Made by a program: the position numbers and the translations under genes
The notes under the pieces: model-generated
Databases searched by the model: none
Seen by the model: the letters and a program-made list of their open reading frames with translations, nothing else
What the model was told of the DNA's origin: nothing
Assembly: GCA_038380435.1 (NCBI GenBank)
Contig: JAWZYU010000011.1
Span: 85,226,501-85,290,500, forward strand
DNA: 64,000 bases
Reading direction: 5' to 3'
Source of the DNA: Ryuthela nishihirai
Lineage: Eukaryota > Arthropoda > Arachnida > Araneae > Heptathelidae
Shown here: positions 1 to 11,245 of the stretch, piece after piece
How positions within the stretch are numbered: the first letter of the stretch is position 1
How the letters are laid out: each line of letters opens with the position of its first letter

Positions 1-1081
1 TGAGGAATTCTAATTTGGAGTGGGATTTTATGCCCTCTGCATTGTTGATTAGAATTGATTAGAAGCATAAGAGATCATTGTGCTAGTTGTATTGCTGTTA
101 GGGGTAAATGATACACCTTGTTATGCGGTGATCTCTTATTTTTTAATAATTGGAAATATTTTCTGATATATTTGATTGGAAATTTAATTTTATAAGTAGA
201 CAAGTATTCCGATATATTCTTTATTTCAAATGTAAATATTAATACATATTAAATATCATCTGAAACTTTCGTTTAATTCTCTAATGGATTTGAGATATTT
301 GCGTGTTTTGTTCAACTTCCTTAAATTATGAACAAGATTATATTACATAGCTTATTATGATCGACCCGTGTTGACGATGTACAATAAAAGAATAGTTTTG
401 ATTAACACAGTAAAAGAAATCTGAAATCCAAAAATGATCGAAAAATATCAAAAAAAAGTAGAAAATCAAAAATTGAAATATATTTTTCATTAAATCTTTC
501 ACTTATCTGCAGTGGTGCTTTTTATTAAGAAAAGAGGTGGTCGGGATTTTCAAATTTGTTTTGCAATTGAAACAGTGCGAAAGCAATCGCATTTTGTAAT
601 TTACGTTCAAAATTATATTAGAGAATTTGCCATAAAAATTTATTCCTCATTTTAAGCATTCTTCTAAAGTATTTTCAATTGTGATCCGGATATCTCTGTC
701 AAATATTGCCTTTCGTCTTTACATAATCCATAATTATTCGTTCAATGCAATTCAGCTTTGTACGCCTAAAAATCCGAGCGACGAAGCATGGCTTCCGAGT
801 TTGAGTTGGCCAACCTCTAACTATATAGGGCCTCTATTGCATTATAAGATAACAGCGTCATCTAATGGATCCTCAAAAACGGGAACATATTTCATAGTTG
901 TTTGCGAGATCCGGTTTCCACAGCATCCCGTAGAATTGACATACTCGAGTCCCTGCTCCGAGTCACCTTTCTTGCCGCCGAGAGCAATGGGAATCTCAAT
1001 TTGTGAAAAATCGAAATGCATCGTTTGCTGTCTTTTGAACTGAATGCGAGGAATAGGAACCGTTAAAGGAAAGATACTTAC
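1..1081. other. Intron sequence downstream of nrf-like exon, no recognised gene
   Basis: AT-rich sequence on the 3' side (minus-strand sense) of the nrf-like exon at 1082-1169. I recognise no transposon domain, tRNA-like head or tandem repeat here. The only notable item is a short open frame at 842-1039 on the minus strand, listed separately. Confidence 0.5.
842..1039 (-). other. Unidentified 65-codon open frame behind an acceptor-like tract
   Basis: On the minus strand a frame of 65 codons runs to a stop at 842-844. It is preceded by a pyrimidine-rich tract ending in CAG at 1040-1042. The translation has a balanced composition, with GGKKGDSEQGLEY near its middle. It lies only 42 nt beyond the donor of the nrf-like exon, which is very short for an intron. 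Its frame would also not follow that exon's phase with this acceptor. It lacks the hydrophobic segments expected next in the nrf family. It may be a decayed repeat, an exon of something else, or chance. Confidence 0.2.
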
Positions 1082-1169
1082 ATGATCGTTATTTGAGTAT
1101 CATCCAACTGAATTCTTTGTTTGACGCTGCAACGAGGAACAGCTACCTCGATATCGATGTATTTGGATG
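1082..1169 (-). CDS. nrf-6-like protein, exon encoding the end of the Cys-rich NRF domain
   Basis: This 88-nt exon on the minus strand is bounded by a pyrimidine-rich acceptor ending CTCTAG (1170 onward) and a GTAAGT donor (1081 downward). It starts with 2 nt that complete an Ala codon with the last G of the exon at 17649-17763. It then encodes 28 residues, including DIEVAVPRCSVK, and leaves 2 nt for the next exon. In nose-resistant-to-fluoxetine family proteins a 'V-P-x-C' segment of this kind follows the 'C-x-P-S-T-C' motif, just before the first acyltransferase-3 membrane helix. The family assignment comes from this order of motifs and from phase matching with the other two exons. The following transmembrane exons are not in the window. 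Confidence 0.7.
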
Positions 1170-2880
1170 CTAGAGGGAAAGAGAAACGGGGAATGAATCC
1201 ATTACCAATTGAACTAGGTATGCATAACCACAACTGTTAACAATAATAACGAATATTAACTTCATTCTTATCTTTCAATTCAAATAACTAATTAGTCATA
1301 TCTGAATATGAATATGAGCAGAAGGAAATTAGAAATCAATTAGACAAATTATTTTTTAATGTACCTACAATTGATAACTATATTACAGGTTTCTTGTGCT
1401 TTTCGCCTATATTTGAAGATGCTTCGAATTTTGTAACTATTTCTATTCATTTCATAATTATATTTCAGCTTTTGTATTCCTTTGAGTATTCGGGACCATC
1501 ATGTAAATGGGAATACTGATTCCAAGACACGTATCTGGGATCCTCTGTATGACCTGGTTTATCCTTCAATCCCCGTATACATATAAAATAAAGTTTTATG
1601 AAAGACAGAAACTGAATATAAAGTTAAACTCTGAATTCATATACTGTATAGTCGAATCGATTGAACCTGATGAAGGGAAATTCCGATGGGACAGGAAAAA
1701 TTTCATTATGTTAATAAGATCAATTGAAATGGAATATTGCTGTCCAATGATATATGTGGAAACGAGACCCATCAGAATAAGCTGTAGAAATACTGTACAA
1801 AATTGACATGTTCCGCAGTGAAACAAGAGTAGATCGGTTAAACTTGTTTATGGCGAACTCCATAAATCCGATTACGATAATAGGTGATTCAGTTATTATA
1901 TCTCAATACCATTTAGCAGTTACTTGAATACTCATTGAAATTTTTATTGACTTTTCTATCTAGATATCGGGAGGAGAAAATATTACTAATCTGTTAAATA
2001 TTTCGAGGCTGACGAAAGTAACTAAATGCAAATATTACTGAGTTTTCTTCTTCGAACTGAAATTCCGTTCCATCGCAGGGTTAATTCAAGGAATTTCGGT
2101 GCTCCATGAAAGTATAGGAACGAGCTCCTCCATTCCTTCGAAAAATTCCATGAAAAGAATTTTTTCAACATGCCATTTAGCGTTGCTTTCATCGATATAG
2201 GATGAATGAAGGGCTAGAGCAATGTAATCAAATGTATTATTTATTAAACAAATAAATATCGTATTGTTGGAATGTGTATTCTAAACGCACACTTATTTTA
2301 TCAAGCACTTTTGAAATAATAAAGCCAAAGAAGAAAGCGGAATGCTCTCATGATGTTTAAAATCTTTAGAGGAGCTAAACCAATCTTTAGAAAAATTAAC
2401 CCTCTCTTCTTCCGTTACACGGTATCACGAACGGAGTGTTCCATACACTGCTGCAAGGGATGCTGGACCCAAAAAAGGTTAAGATCTCCTTTTCTAAAGG
2501 GAACGAATTAATTCTCTTCCAGTAAATTCTACTGTTTATCTAAATTCGGAATTTCAACAATATTCGTTCAGTGTGTGTGTGCAAACATCCCCTTCCGTTA
2601 AATGGACCACTTTGTAAGGGGGGAAATTCGTTCTGTGCTTGAATGGTTTTACAAATTGGAACCAATAAGAGTAGTGTCCATCATGAGATGAAATTTTCTC
2701 CAAAATTAATGTGCATTTTAAGACTGACTGAACAAAAATCGCGAATTTCAAGTATTCCAGAAACATGGAATGATGACTCTGACTCATTTATTTTTTGAAG
2801 AAAGAAATTTGCAAGAATCCTTACATAAACTTCAGAGATTTTATATGCTATATAAAATTATTTTTATGAATCCGCACAGC
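1170..2880. other. Intron sequence without recognised feature
   Basis: AT-rich intronic sequence between the nrf-like exon and the first LINE fragment. I found no conserved protein motif, tRNA-like box or tandem repeat. Short open frames on both strands have compositions expected by chance. Confidence 0.4.
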
Positions 2881-4006
2881 ATAACAATAAAATTCAATCT
2901 TTGCATCATTTTTCTATGCTCACAACTTGGATATATTGCGTATCTCAGAAATATGGCTCGATGATACTTATTCGGACAGTTGTGTGTGTCCTAAAGGTTT
3001 TTCAATATTTCGTAAGGATATATTGAATGCTAAAGGTGATGGAGTGTGTATATATATATTCATAAAAAATTCATATCACTGCAACATCAATGTCTACTCG
3101 TTTCAGCGAGTATGAAATTATTGGCGTTGACATTTATTCATCTCACAGTTGCATAGGTCGAATAATCACAGCCTACATCCCTCCGTCTAATTCTAGCAAC
3201 CATTCTTACATAGATGGATTCCTCAATTGTATAGAATATGTTGCTAGTGGCAATATTCCAATAGGTCTCACGGGAGACTTTAATTTTGCCAGTGTAGACT
3301 GGCAATATTCTCTACAAATAATGCCCAAGGGCTTTCTATATCACGACTAAATTTCCTACGATTCCAATAACTTGTTGCCTTTCCCGCACGAGGTTAAAAA
3401 TTACCTTGACTTGGTCTTCTGCAACGCGATACCTTCATACTAAACATTGCAGCATTCTGCCTTTTTTCCACCAGTGATACCCTTCTCATTTTCCTGTTGC
3501 TTTTAACCTTAACCTCTGCACTTCTATACATGCCTATCCGAGTCACTGGATTTTACAAATGCAAATTACGATACATTTATCGGTTCCAATTTGCAAAAGT
3601 AAGACCTCCAATCCCTACCTTCGAAAATTAGTCAAGCTTAAATTGCTTTGAAATGATAATAATTCTACTAATGAGGCAAATTATAACGCGCATTCCAAGA
3701 TATATTCAGATGCTTCACAAGAATGTTCTTCTAAGCACCTTCTTCAGCTTTCCAACACTAAAAATTCGAATGCGTTTTACAAAGATGCAAGACGTCAACT
3801 AAAAAGGTCCACGAGTTATCCCTCCTTTGAAATACCACGATGGTTCAACTGGCACTTCATATAATGAAAAGGCTTCACTGTTTGAAACCACTTTTGCTAG
3901 AGTCTATGTTACTGATGTACCTACATTATTTACTTCCTGTGATTAATGAATCGACCCTGTGTTCTCTGGCATGTTCGACCACCAAAATGTAAGTACTGCC
4001 ATTTCA
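2881..4006 (+). mobile_element. CR1/Jockey-type LINE A, 5' part (endonuclease and linker)
   Basis: Decayed non-LTR retrotransposon coding sequence. From about 2927 it encodes an apurinic-type endonuclease, with LDILRISEIWLDD, then a phosphate-binding segment ending TGDFNFASVDW near 3281-3310. The linker before the reverse transcriptase continues to about 4000, with several frameshifts. The reading frame stops at a CATTTCA target duplication (4000-4006). It resumes at 9930 with the start of the reverse transcriptase, so this is the left half of an element split by LINE B. No RNase H is seen in its right half, which favours the CR1/L2/Jockey group. Clade assignment is tentative. Confidence 0.75.
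4000..4006. repeat. Target-site duplication CATTTCA, left copy (LINE B insertion)
   Basis: CATTTCA occurs here and again at 9923-9929, flanking LINE B. Removing one copy plus the insert joins the LINE A frame so that a linker segment runs directly into the SSPGPNKIPPTFY start of the reverse transcriptase. Confidence 0.75.
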
Positions 4007-4169
4007 CTGTGGGGTTGTGGAGATTCCCCTCGGGACGCTCGATGTGAAAGGTTGTGTCGCTAACCAGAATCTCATAAAATATTATTTGTTGGTGCTTCAT
4101 TCAACTGCTTTTGATGAGTTTTTACTTGAAAATTTGTGAACTTCTCTTCTAGCTTGTTTTGTATTAAGA

Positions 4170-5937
4170 ATGACAAACAACAGCAACAGTAGAAAGAAAA
4201 ACTCTCCTTCAAATTTGAACATCAAAGTGAAAAAGAATAAATTCTACAAGAATACTTCTAAATCGAAGGAGAGCCCGTTTGATAATGCATTCACCTCACT
4301 GGAAGATTACTTTAAACTCACCTCGGACTCGGATTTATCTCCTACTAAAAGTTCTACTGTTTCTGATCAGTCACCTTCTCACAATATAGACCCACCTTCT
4401 CAACTGTAAGTGATTTCCGAAAACAACGAACAGATCTTCACTTCTTTGGATACTAATAAAAAGGTATTAAACTCTCTTTCCTTGCCTTTAGAGAATTCTC
4501 CTTTGAAGTCACGTTAAACTAAATCCGAATACTTTGGGAAGGTCACCTAATAAAGATACCTTTCTTCTATTCCTAATGTGACTATTACTACGATTGATTC
4601 GGAATTTAAAAAATTACCTGAACTGATCTCTGAGATTGTCAAGGACAATAATAATTTGGCTCTTGTATTAACAGGTATTAATGAAAATCTCAGAGCAATT
4701 GATACTAAGAAACTTACTGATTTCTTCTATAAGTTACTGGGTGATCATGTGGAAGGTAAATTTATATCTAATGGGAAGCTCTTATTACAACTTAAAACAC
4801 CTGAACAGTATGATAAAATTTTTCAGCTAAAAAAAGTACTTTCGATCTCTGTGTTAGTTGAACTACCTAAATTTCGTAAAACTATGCTTGGTACCATTGC
4901 TGGTGTTTCTAATAATCTTGATGATGACTATATTTTTGATTTACTGGCCGATCAGCCTGTGATTAATGCCAGACGTATGCTCCATTATGAGCAGGACTGC
5001 AAATATCGCAATGAGACATACTTCTTCCTACTAACAAAGTAATTTTAGAATTTGAGACTGATAAACTGCCTCCTATGCTATCTTGGTTTCAATCGTCATA
5101 ATGTCCGCAGCTATGTTATACCACCGAGTTTATGTCTAAAGTGTTGCCTCTTCGGTCACCTTGTTTCTAGGTGCAATGGATCACAGACATGTAAGCGATG
5201 CAGCGGCCATCATCATTATAAAAACTGCAAAGCCAAGTTTTATAAATGTCCAAATTGTGGGGGTCCACATCCCGCCACTTGGTCAGGTTGTGAAACCAAA
5301 CTGATTGCTTGCAAGGCCAAGGCCATTCAACTAACTAGTAATTTAAATTGGGGTCAGTCCTTTGCAAAGGCAAAATTTGAGTTTGAAAATAAAAAAGGGA
5401 CTCGTCACTTTTACTAACATCACCTCTACTAAACAACTTAAAGAAAATGATACTGATTTTAATATCACAGGAGAGAATTTTCCTGAGATCCCTACCTCCT
5501 CCTCCAACCTAAAAACCTTTTACTTTGTTAATCAGGATATTTTGCAACAACAGACTTTTGCTGACTCAGTTAAAAAAAATAATAAATTCCCCCTCAAGCA
5601 GCTGCTTGCCACAGAGGTCTGACAGGAGCCTGTCAGTTTATATGCCATAGTAGAAAGTCTGAGAGGATGGCAGGACCTCAGCAAAAAAACGACACATACA
5701 TCCATGCCTTACCCGGGGCTCGAACCCAGGTCCCTTAGATCAGTAGCCAAGCATGCTAACCACTCGGCCATGGGACAGGCTCTAAAAAATCTTCACTACA
5801 TAATAATAATAAAGAACCTGAATGTAAATCTGATAAAACTCACATTCCGAAGGATGGGATTTCTTTCAACCTCAATTCGAAAGGACAAGTCATCAGTCTC
5901 ATTTTGAAGCTTCTGGAGATGGTTCTTCCTAACTGAC
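4170..5937 (+). pseudogene. LINE B ORF1 (Gag-like, CCHC zinc knuckles), frameshifted and SINE-interrupted
   Basis: The ORF begins at ATG 4170 with a Lys/Asn/Ser-rich low-complexity N-terminus. It continues in pieces at about 4578-5042 (RNA-binding-like middle) and 5052-5417 (zinc knuckles). The knuckle region includes CLKCCLFGHLVSRC, CKRCSGHHHYKNC and CPNCGGPHPATWSGC. A further piece runs to about 5588. After the SINE (5589-5780) the C-terminal tail resumes at about 5782 and ends at a stop near 5937. In the family this is a nucleic-acid chaperone that coats the element RNA. Frame changes near 4410, 5043 and 5400 plus the SINE leave it non-functional. Confidence 0.75.
5589..5780 (-). repeat. 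tRNA-derived SINE (family 1), full length
   Basis: On the minus strand the head starts near 5780 with a box A-like TGGCCGAGTGG and a box B GGTTCGAGCCC. A family-specific body follows, ending in CTGCTTGAGGGGG. The A-rich stretch at 5568-5588 is the complement of the T-rich 3' tail. The same element occurs at 35766-35946 and 50402-50609, and as a 3' fragment at 33628-33690. RNA polymerase III promoter function is inferred from the boxes. It lies inside LINE B ORF1. The flanks share a weak TAAAAAA-type duplication. Confidence 0.85.
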
Positions 5938-5989
5938 CTGAACTAAGTGTAATCAATGATATACTCCTATCTTGCCTCAATACCGGTGG

Positions 5990-8900
5990 ATGGAAGGACA
6001 ATCCATAATTTTACAGTGGAATGTAAGAGGAATTTTATCGAAATTACATTTTATTAAACATTTAGTTAAAGTTAATAATATTGCCATACTATGTTTACAA
6101 GATATCCAAACTAATAAAATTCCTAGACTAAGCGGATATGTACCATATGTACAAAGATTATCAGAAACTTCAAGAGGAGTTATAACATATATTAAGAAAA
6201 ATTTAGCACAAAGGTTAATACAAATACCTGAAATTAAGCAACAAATTGAATGGGTAATTATACAAACTGAAATTAATAATCATAAAATTAATATTATAAA
6301 TTTTTATAATCATGGAATTTATTTACCAAATAATATTTATGATAACCTATTTAAAAATCTTTCTGGTGAAAAAATATTTCGTGGAGACTTTAATGCTCAT
6401 AACTCTATCTGGCATTCATATAAAACAGATGATAAAGGTAAACAACTTTATTTATTTATCGATAAAAATGATCTGATTATCCTAAATGAAAAAACTAAAA
6501 CTCATATAACTAAACAAAACTACCAATCTGTCATTGACTTAACATTTGTTCCAATGAGATTGTATCACACTAAAATTGGACTATCTATAAAGAAAATTTT
6601 AATAGTGTCCATTTTCCAATATTCTTATACATTAAATCTCTTAAAATTCAAACTAAAAAATTTATCAAACTTACTGACTGGTCCCAATTTTACAAAAATA
6701 TATAAAATGAGAATATTGATATTAATACTCTTTCTTATAATTCTTTGACGGAAGAACTTATTTCTAACCATGATAAATGTTCTAAACTAATTAATAAAAA
6801 AATTCCTTCTAACCATATTCACTCCATTTTTTATCAACAAACTGATAGCAATCAGACGAAGAACTGAAAGAACTGCATTTCGAACTGGTTCTTTTAGAGA
6901 TTACTTAAATTTTAAACTCATTGGAGCTTCAGTAAATAAAAAAATAAAACAGTTTCAAAAGCTAAATTGGGACATTTTACTAAATAAATTAACTCCTACT
7001 TCCAAAATTAGTAATATTTGGAAACTGTTTAAATCATTAAATACGGAAATAGCTCCATCTAATCCTGCTGCTTCTCTGAACCTAAAAAACTATTGCAATG
7101 CAAAAGAAACTACCGAATTTTTTGTTGAATATTTTATTAATCATTACAAAAAATTAATAAAAAACTTGATAAATCTTTCTCTTTAAACAATATAACACAC
7201 TTATATTACCAAAATGATTCTACTAAATACCTAAATTTACCTTTTAATATATATGAACTTAAATTTGCAATTAAAGCCTTGAGAAAAAATACTTGTCCAG
7301 GACCAGACGGACTTAAAAATCAAATGTTTTTAAAGCTACCTGATCATTGGTTACAACACATTTTAAATATTTTAAATAAATTTTGGAAATCTAATTCTTA
7401 CCCAAAAATATGGTTTGATAACTACATGATTTTTATTTAAAAAAAATTATTCCCTTCCAGATGATGAACTATCCTCATTCCGACCGATTTGTCTTTCATC
7501 TAATTTTTTAAAACATTTTGAGCGTATGGTTAATAATAGACTGATATGGTATTTTGAAAATAATATACTTTTTAGTCAAAATTTATATGGATTTCGATAC
7601 GGTAGAGCCACAAAAGACCTGACTCTTAATTTCATCTCTGATGAAACATCTTTCATCATTTCTCTGATTTCATCTTTCATCTTTTCATCTCTGATTATGA
7701 GAACATGCTTTTACTCATAATCAATACTTAATTGCAGTAACTCTTGATCTTAAAGGAGCTTTTGACTCCATCTCACATAGTGCCTTATTACACAAAATTC
7801 GTCAATTCAAAATTCATGGACAAATGTACAGATTTTTATACCAAATTATTACTGATAAAAAATTTAAGTTCAAAATCAAAAATTCATTTTCTAAAGAATA
7901 TTCTTTTCATAATGGAGTAGTCCAAGGTGACATTTTGTCACCTTTTCTATTTAATTATATATAAATGATATTTCTGAAACTTTTAAAGATAATGATATAA
8001 AATTTAGTTTATATGCTGATGACATTATTATTTGATGCGCAGGTTCAATCAAACCTTCAATCAATTCAAGATAATCTTCAGAATCAATTGAACTTACTTT
8101 CTCAATATTGCTTTAAATGGAATCTAACAATTTCAGAAGCGAAATCATTCATTATTCCTTTTTTCCGTCATAAATTTTATCCAAACCTTTTTCATCTTAA
8201 AATAAATCAAACTGATCTCAAAATAGTTAATACTTTAAAATTCTTAGGTATAACCTTTGACAGTAAACTTTCATGGAATTCTCATGTTGAAAATGCAACC
8301 AAAACAGCTAACAAACTTCTTAATTGTTTAAAATTTTTTGGTAACTCCAAATGGGGTTGCGTTAATAAAAACTTATTATTACTCTATAATTCCATCTTTT
8401 TACCAAAATATACATACGGTTTAGAATTTCTCGGAAATGCAGCAAAATTTAGACTTATCCAACTTGAAAGAGCTCAAACCAAATCTCTTAGATTTTGTTT
8501 AGGACTCCCTAAAGGGAGTAGAAATATTCACTTATACGCCGAAACTAGTATTCCTCCCTTACATCTCAAACAAAAATTTTTACTTTCTAATTTAATTTTT
8601 AGAATAGTTTTAAAAAATAAATCTCACCCAGTAATTGATAAGATAAAAAGTAATTTTAATGATATTATTATTTCAAATTTTGCTGAAAAAAATAAATTAT
8701 TAGAAATTGTAGCTAATAACCTGAGTGGTGATTACTATCCTAATATTCCATATTGGATAACACCTTTTCCAACAATGTATGATAATATTCCAGGTCTCAA
8801 TAAAAAATCACATGATACCGTAATTTTAAAATAACTATCTCTACTACATATTGAAAGTTATTTTCACAATTATATTAAAATCTATACTGACGGATCTCCT

Positions 8901-9744
8901 AATTTAGAAACCAACAACTTCTCTGGAGCTATTTTTTGTCCAGAATTTAACTTTTCTTTACATTATAAATTGAACTCTCCTTTTATGACTATTGCCACAG
9001 AGTTATATTCTATTATAGAGGCCATCAAATGGGCAACTAAATTTTATAATTCTAGAATAGTCATCTTCACAGATTGTAAATCTGCTATCTATAGCCTTTT
9101 TCAAAATCCTCTTAAAACTAATTTCAATATATTCATTAATGATCTTTTAATTCATACTTTCAAACATTTATCTCACAATAATCTTTTAACCATTCAATGG
9201 TTAGTTGCACAAGGTATCCCTCATAACGAAACTGTCGATAGATTGGCTAAAGGAGCCTTAAATCGTAACTCATATATTCCAATTCCAATATTTACTCATC
9301 AAATTAAACTGTTAAATAAAAAAAAACTTATTAGAAAATTTACAAACCTGGTATCATAACCTAGGTCAACAAACTCATCGTTTTTCAATTAATCCAAAAA
9401 TTCAAAAATTTTACGATTATAATTTGAAAAAAAAAATTATCAGTGCTATTTTGCGTATTAAAACTGATTCAGCCCTAACTAATATCAGACTTTTTCAATA
9501 TAAGCTTATTAATTCTCCAAACTGTTCAAACTGTAATTCTTTACATACCTTAGATCATATTATATTCAAATGTAATCTTTACGATAATGAAAGACAACTG
9601 TATTTTACAAAATTATCAAAACTAAATATCTCATGTTTTAATTTTCAGAATATTCTACATTCCTCTAATTCAAAATTAATCCCAGTCTTGTATAATTATC
9701 TAGTTCATTTCTTGAAAAGCATTAAAATCATTGATAGTTTATAA
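5990..9744 (+). pseudogene. LINE B ORF2 (endonuclease, reverse transcriptase, RNase H)
   Basis: The endonuclease begins with LQWNVRG near 6012 and has RGDFNAHNSIWHS near 6380-6420. A linker and RT follow: CPGPDG near 7297, an AFDSISH motif A near 7760, and YADD at 8012-8023. RNase H runs from about 8880 to 9358, with YTDGS, ATELYSIIEA, FTDCKSA and GIPHNETVDRLAK. The C-terminal motif CSNCNSLHTLDHIIFKC (about 9514-9570) is the Cys-His finger found in I/Jockey ORF2s. A stop follows YADD directly (TGA at 8033), and frames change near 6748, 7190, 7440, 7700, 8834 and 9360. A short local duplication of CATCTCTGAT-like sequence at 7635-7700 breaks the RT. In the family this protein nicks DNA and copies the RNA. 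Confidence 0.8.
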
Positions 9745-9922
9745 AAAAAAAGGATTCTAAAAGAATATTGGAACTGTTGAAATTATAGATGAAATCCAAT
9801 CTTACTTTACATTATACTGCACATTTCTTTTACTTTAATTTAGATTCATAAAGTCTCTTGATGAGTTTGCCTTCAAGAGGCAAGAAAATCCAATTTCCGT
9901 GATTAGTGATGACATGACATGA

Positions 9923-9929
9923 CATTTCA
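9923..9929. repeat. Target-site duplication CATTTCA, right copy
   Basis: Second copy of the CATTTCA duplication that brackets LINE B. It directly precedes the resumed LINE A frame. Confidence 0.75.
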
Positions 9930-11245
9930 TTAATCTCTACTAAGTCATCACCTGGACCAAACAAAATCCCACCAACGTTTTACAAGCAGCTAAACTCCGT
10001 TGTTTGCAGAAAATTATCTATCCTGTTCAACTCCTGCCTGAAATCTTGCTGGGTTCCTACTGACTGGACTCAAGCCATACTCATTCCAATTTACAAGAGG
10101 AAAAGTAATCCCACTAATCTTATCAATTACTGTCCAATCTCGTTAACGAACATCGTTCCCAAAATAATGGAACATTGCATACTGTTCAAGCTTCTTTGCT
10201 TTCTTCAGGTGCATAATATTATAATATACATGAACAATTTGATTTCATGGCAAGTCGCTCCTCTACAGTGCAATTACTTCACTGTATTAACAATTGGGCT
10301 ACATCAATCGACGTTATTTGTATAGATCTCGAAAAAGCCTTCGATAAAGTAAAGAGATCGTCGTTCATCTTCGACACACTTCTTAAACTGGGAATCCCCC
10401 AGATCATCGTAAGGTTAATCTGTGCATTATTTTCCAACCGCTCTCAACAAATAAGAATTGAAGATGTCCTTTCTGTTCAAGGATCTGTTCTTGGGCCTAT
10501 ACTTTTCGCATTATTCGCCTCAAGCAATACACTTCACCTCAAGCATTATTCACCTCAAACTCTTCTGTTCTACGACCATTTGCCTGCTATGTATTTGCCG
10601 ATGACATTAAATTTTATGCCAATTCTGCTTCTTCAGACATTTGTCGTTCCATGCAGTTTTCATGCGGCAGCACCGAAGACTGGAGTTTATCATACAAGTT
10701 ACCAATTTCTGCAGAAAAACAACTATCATGCACTTGGGTCGTAGCAATCATAAACAAAAATTGTTATCAATGGCTCCCCAGTCATCAGTGTATCATCTGA
10801 ATGGGATTTGAGTGTTACCATTTCTCCCAACCTTTCATTTTCTTTACATTGTCAAAACATCACCAAAAAAGCCAGCCATGTGTCTTCATGATTTTGCGTT
10901 GCTATAAACAAGTGCAATAGGCCCACTCTTTTCAAGGCATTCATTACTTTGTTTTTGCGTATTCTTTAAATGCATCTGCTGCCTCCCCCAACATGATCTC
11001 TGACATAGTCTAGTTGAACTTCCACTCAGATGGTTTAGTAAGAGACTACCTGGACTGTCCAACTCAAGCTACGAAGAGCAACTGAAAGTGTTCAATATTC
11101 ACTCCTTTTAATGGAGAAGGTTGGTTCACGATTTAAAAATCTGTTATAAAATAATTAACAAATTTCTCTGTTCAAATCCGATCGAGCCATTAATTCATGA
11201 CTTGAACTCTAGCAGAACTAGGAGTCTCTCTTCTCTAATTTCATT
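9930..11245 (+). mobile_element. LINE A, 3' part (reverse transcriptase)
   Basis: Continues the element begun at 2881. The frame opens with KSSPGPNKIPPTFY. It then shows a priming-finger region (YKRKSNPTNLINYCPISL), motif A CIDLEKAFDKV near 10320-10350, a degenerate motif B, and FADD at 10594-10605. The thumb extends to about 11240. Several stops and frameshifts are present. No RNase H follows. The sequence stops where the minus-strand RTE-like copy begins at about 11246, so the 3' end is missing. Confidence 0.75.

Larger units (their letters stand above)
4007..9922 (+). mobile_element. I-type LINE B, about 5.9 kb, inserted into LINE A
   Basis: Near full-length non-LTR retrotransposon. It has a 5' UTR, an ORF1 with CCHC zinc knuckles (4170-5937), and an ORF2 with endonuclease, reverse transcriptase, RNase H and a C-terminal Cys-His motif (about 5990-9744). 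The 3' UTR ends in a short GATGACATGACATGA tail. RNase H after the RT together with a CCHC ORF1 fits the I group. It is flanked by CATTTCA duplications and is itself interrupted by a SINE at 5589-5780. Several frameshifts and stops make it inactive. Confidence 0.8.

Noticed and set aside
842..1039. Next exon of the nrf-like gene
   Set aside because: The frame does not follow the preceding exon's phase with the best acceptor, the intron would be 42 nt, and the membrane helix expected next is absent.
681..1043. 120-codon plus-strand frame
   Set aside because: No family recognised. The opposite strand has a frame with better composition and splice-like context, so I did not call it a gene.
5700..5776. 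tRNA gene
   Set aside because: Boxes A and B are present, but the sequence continues into a repeated SINE body and the same head occurs in other copies.
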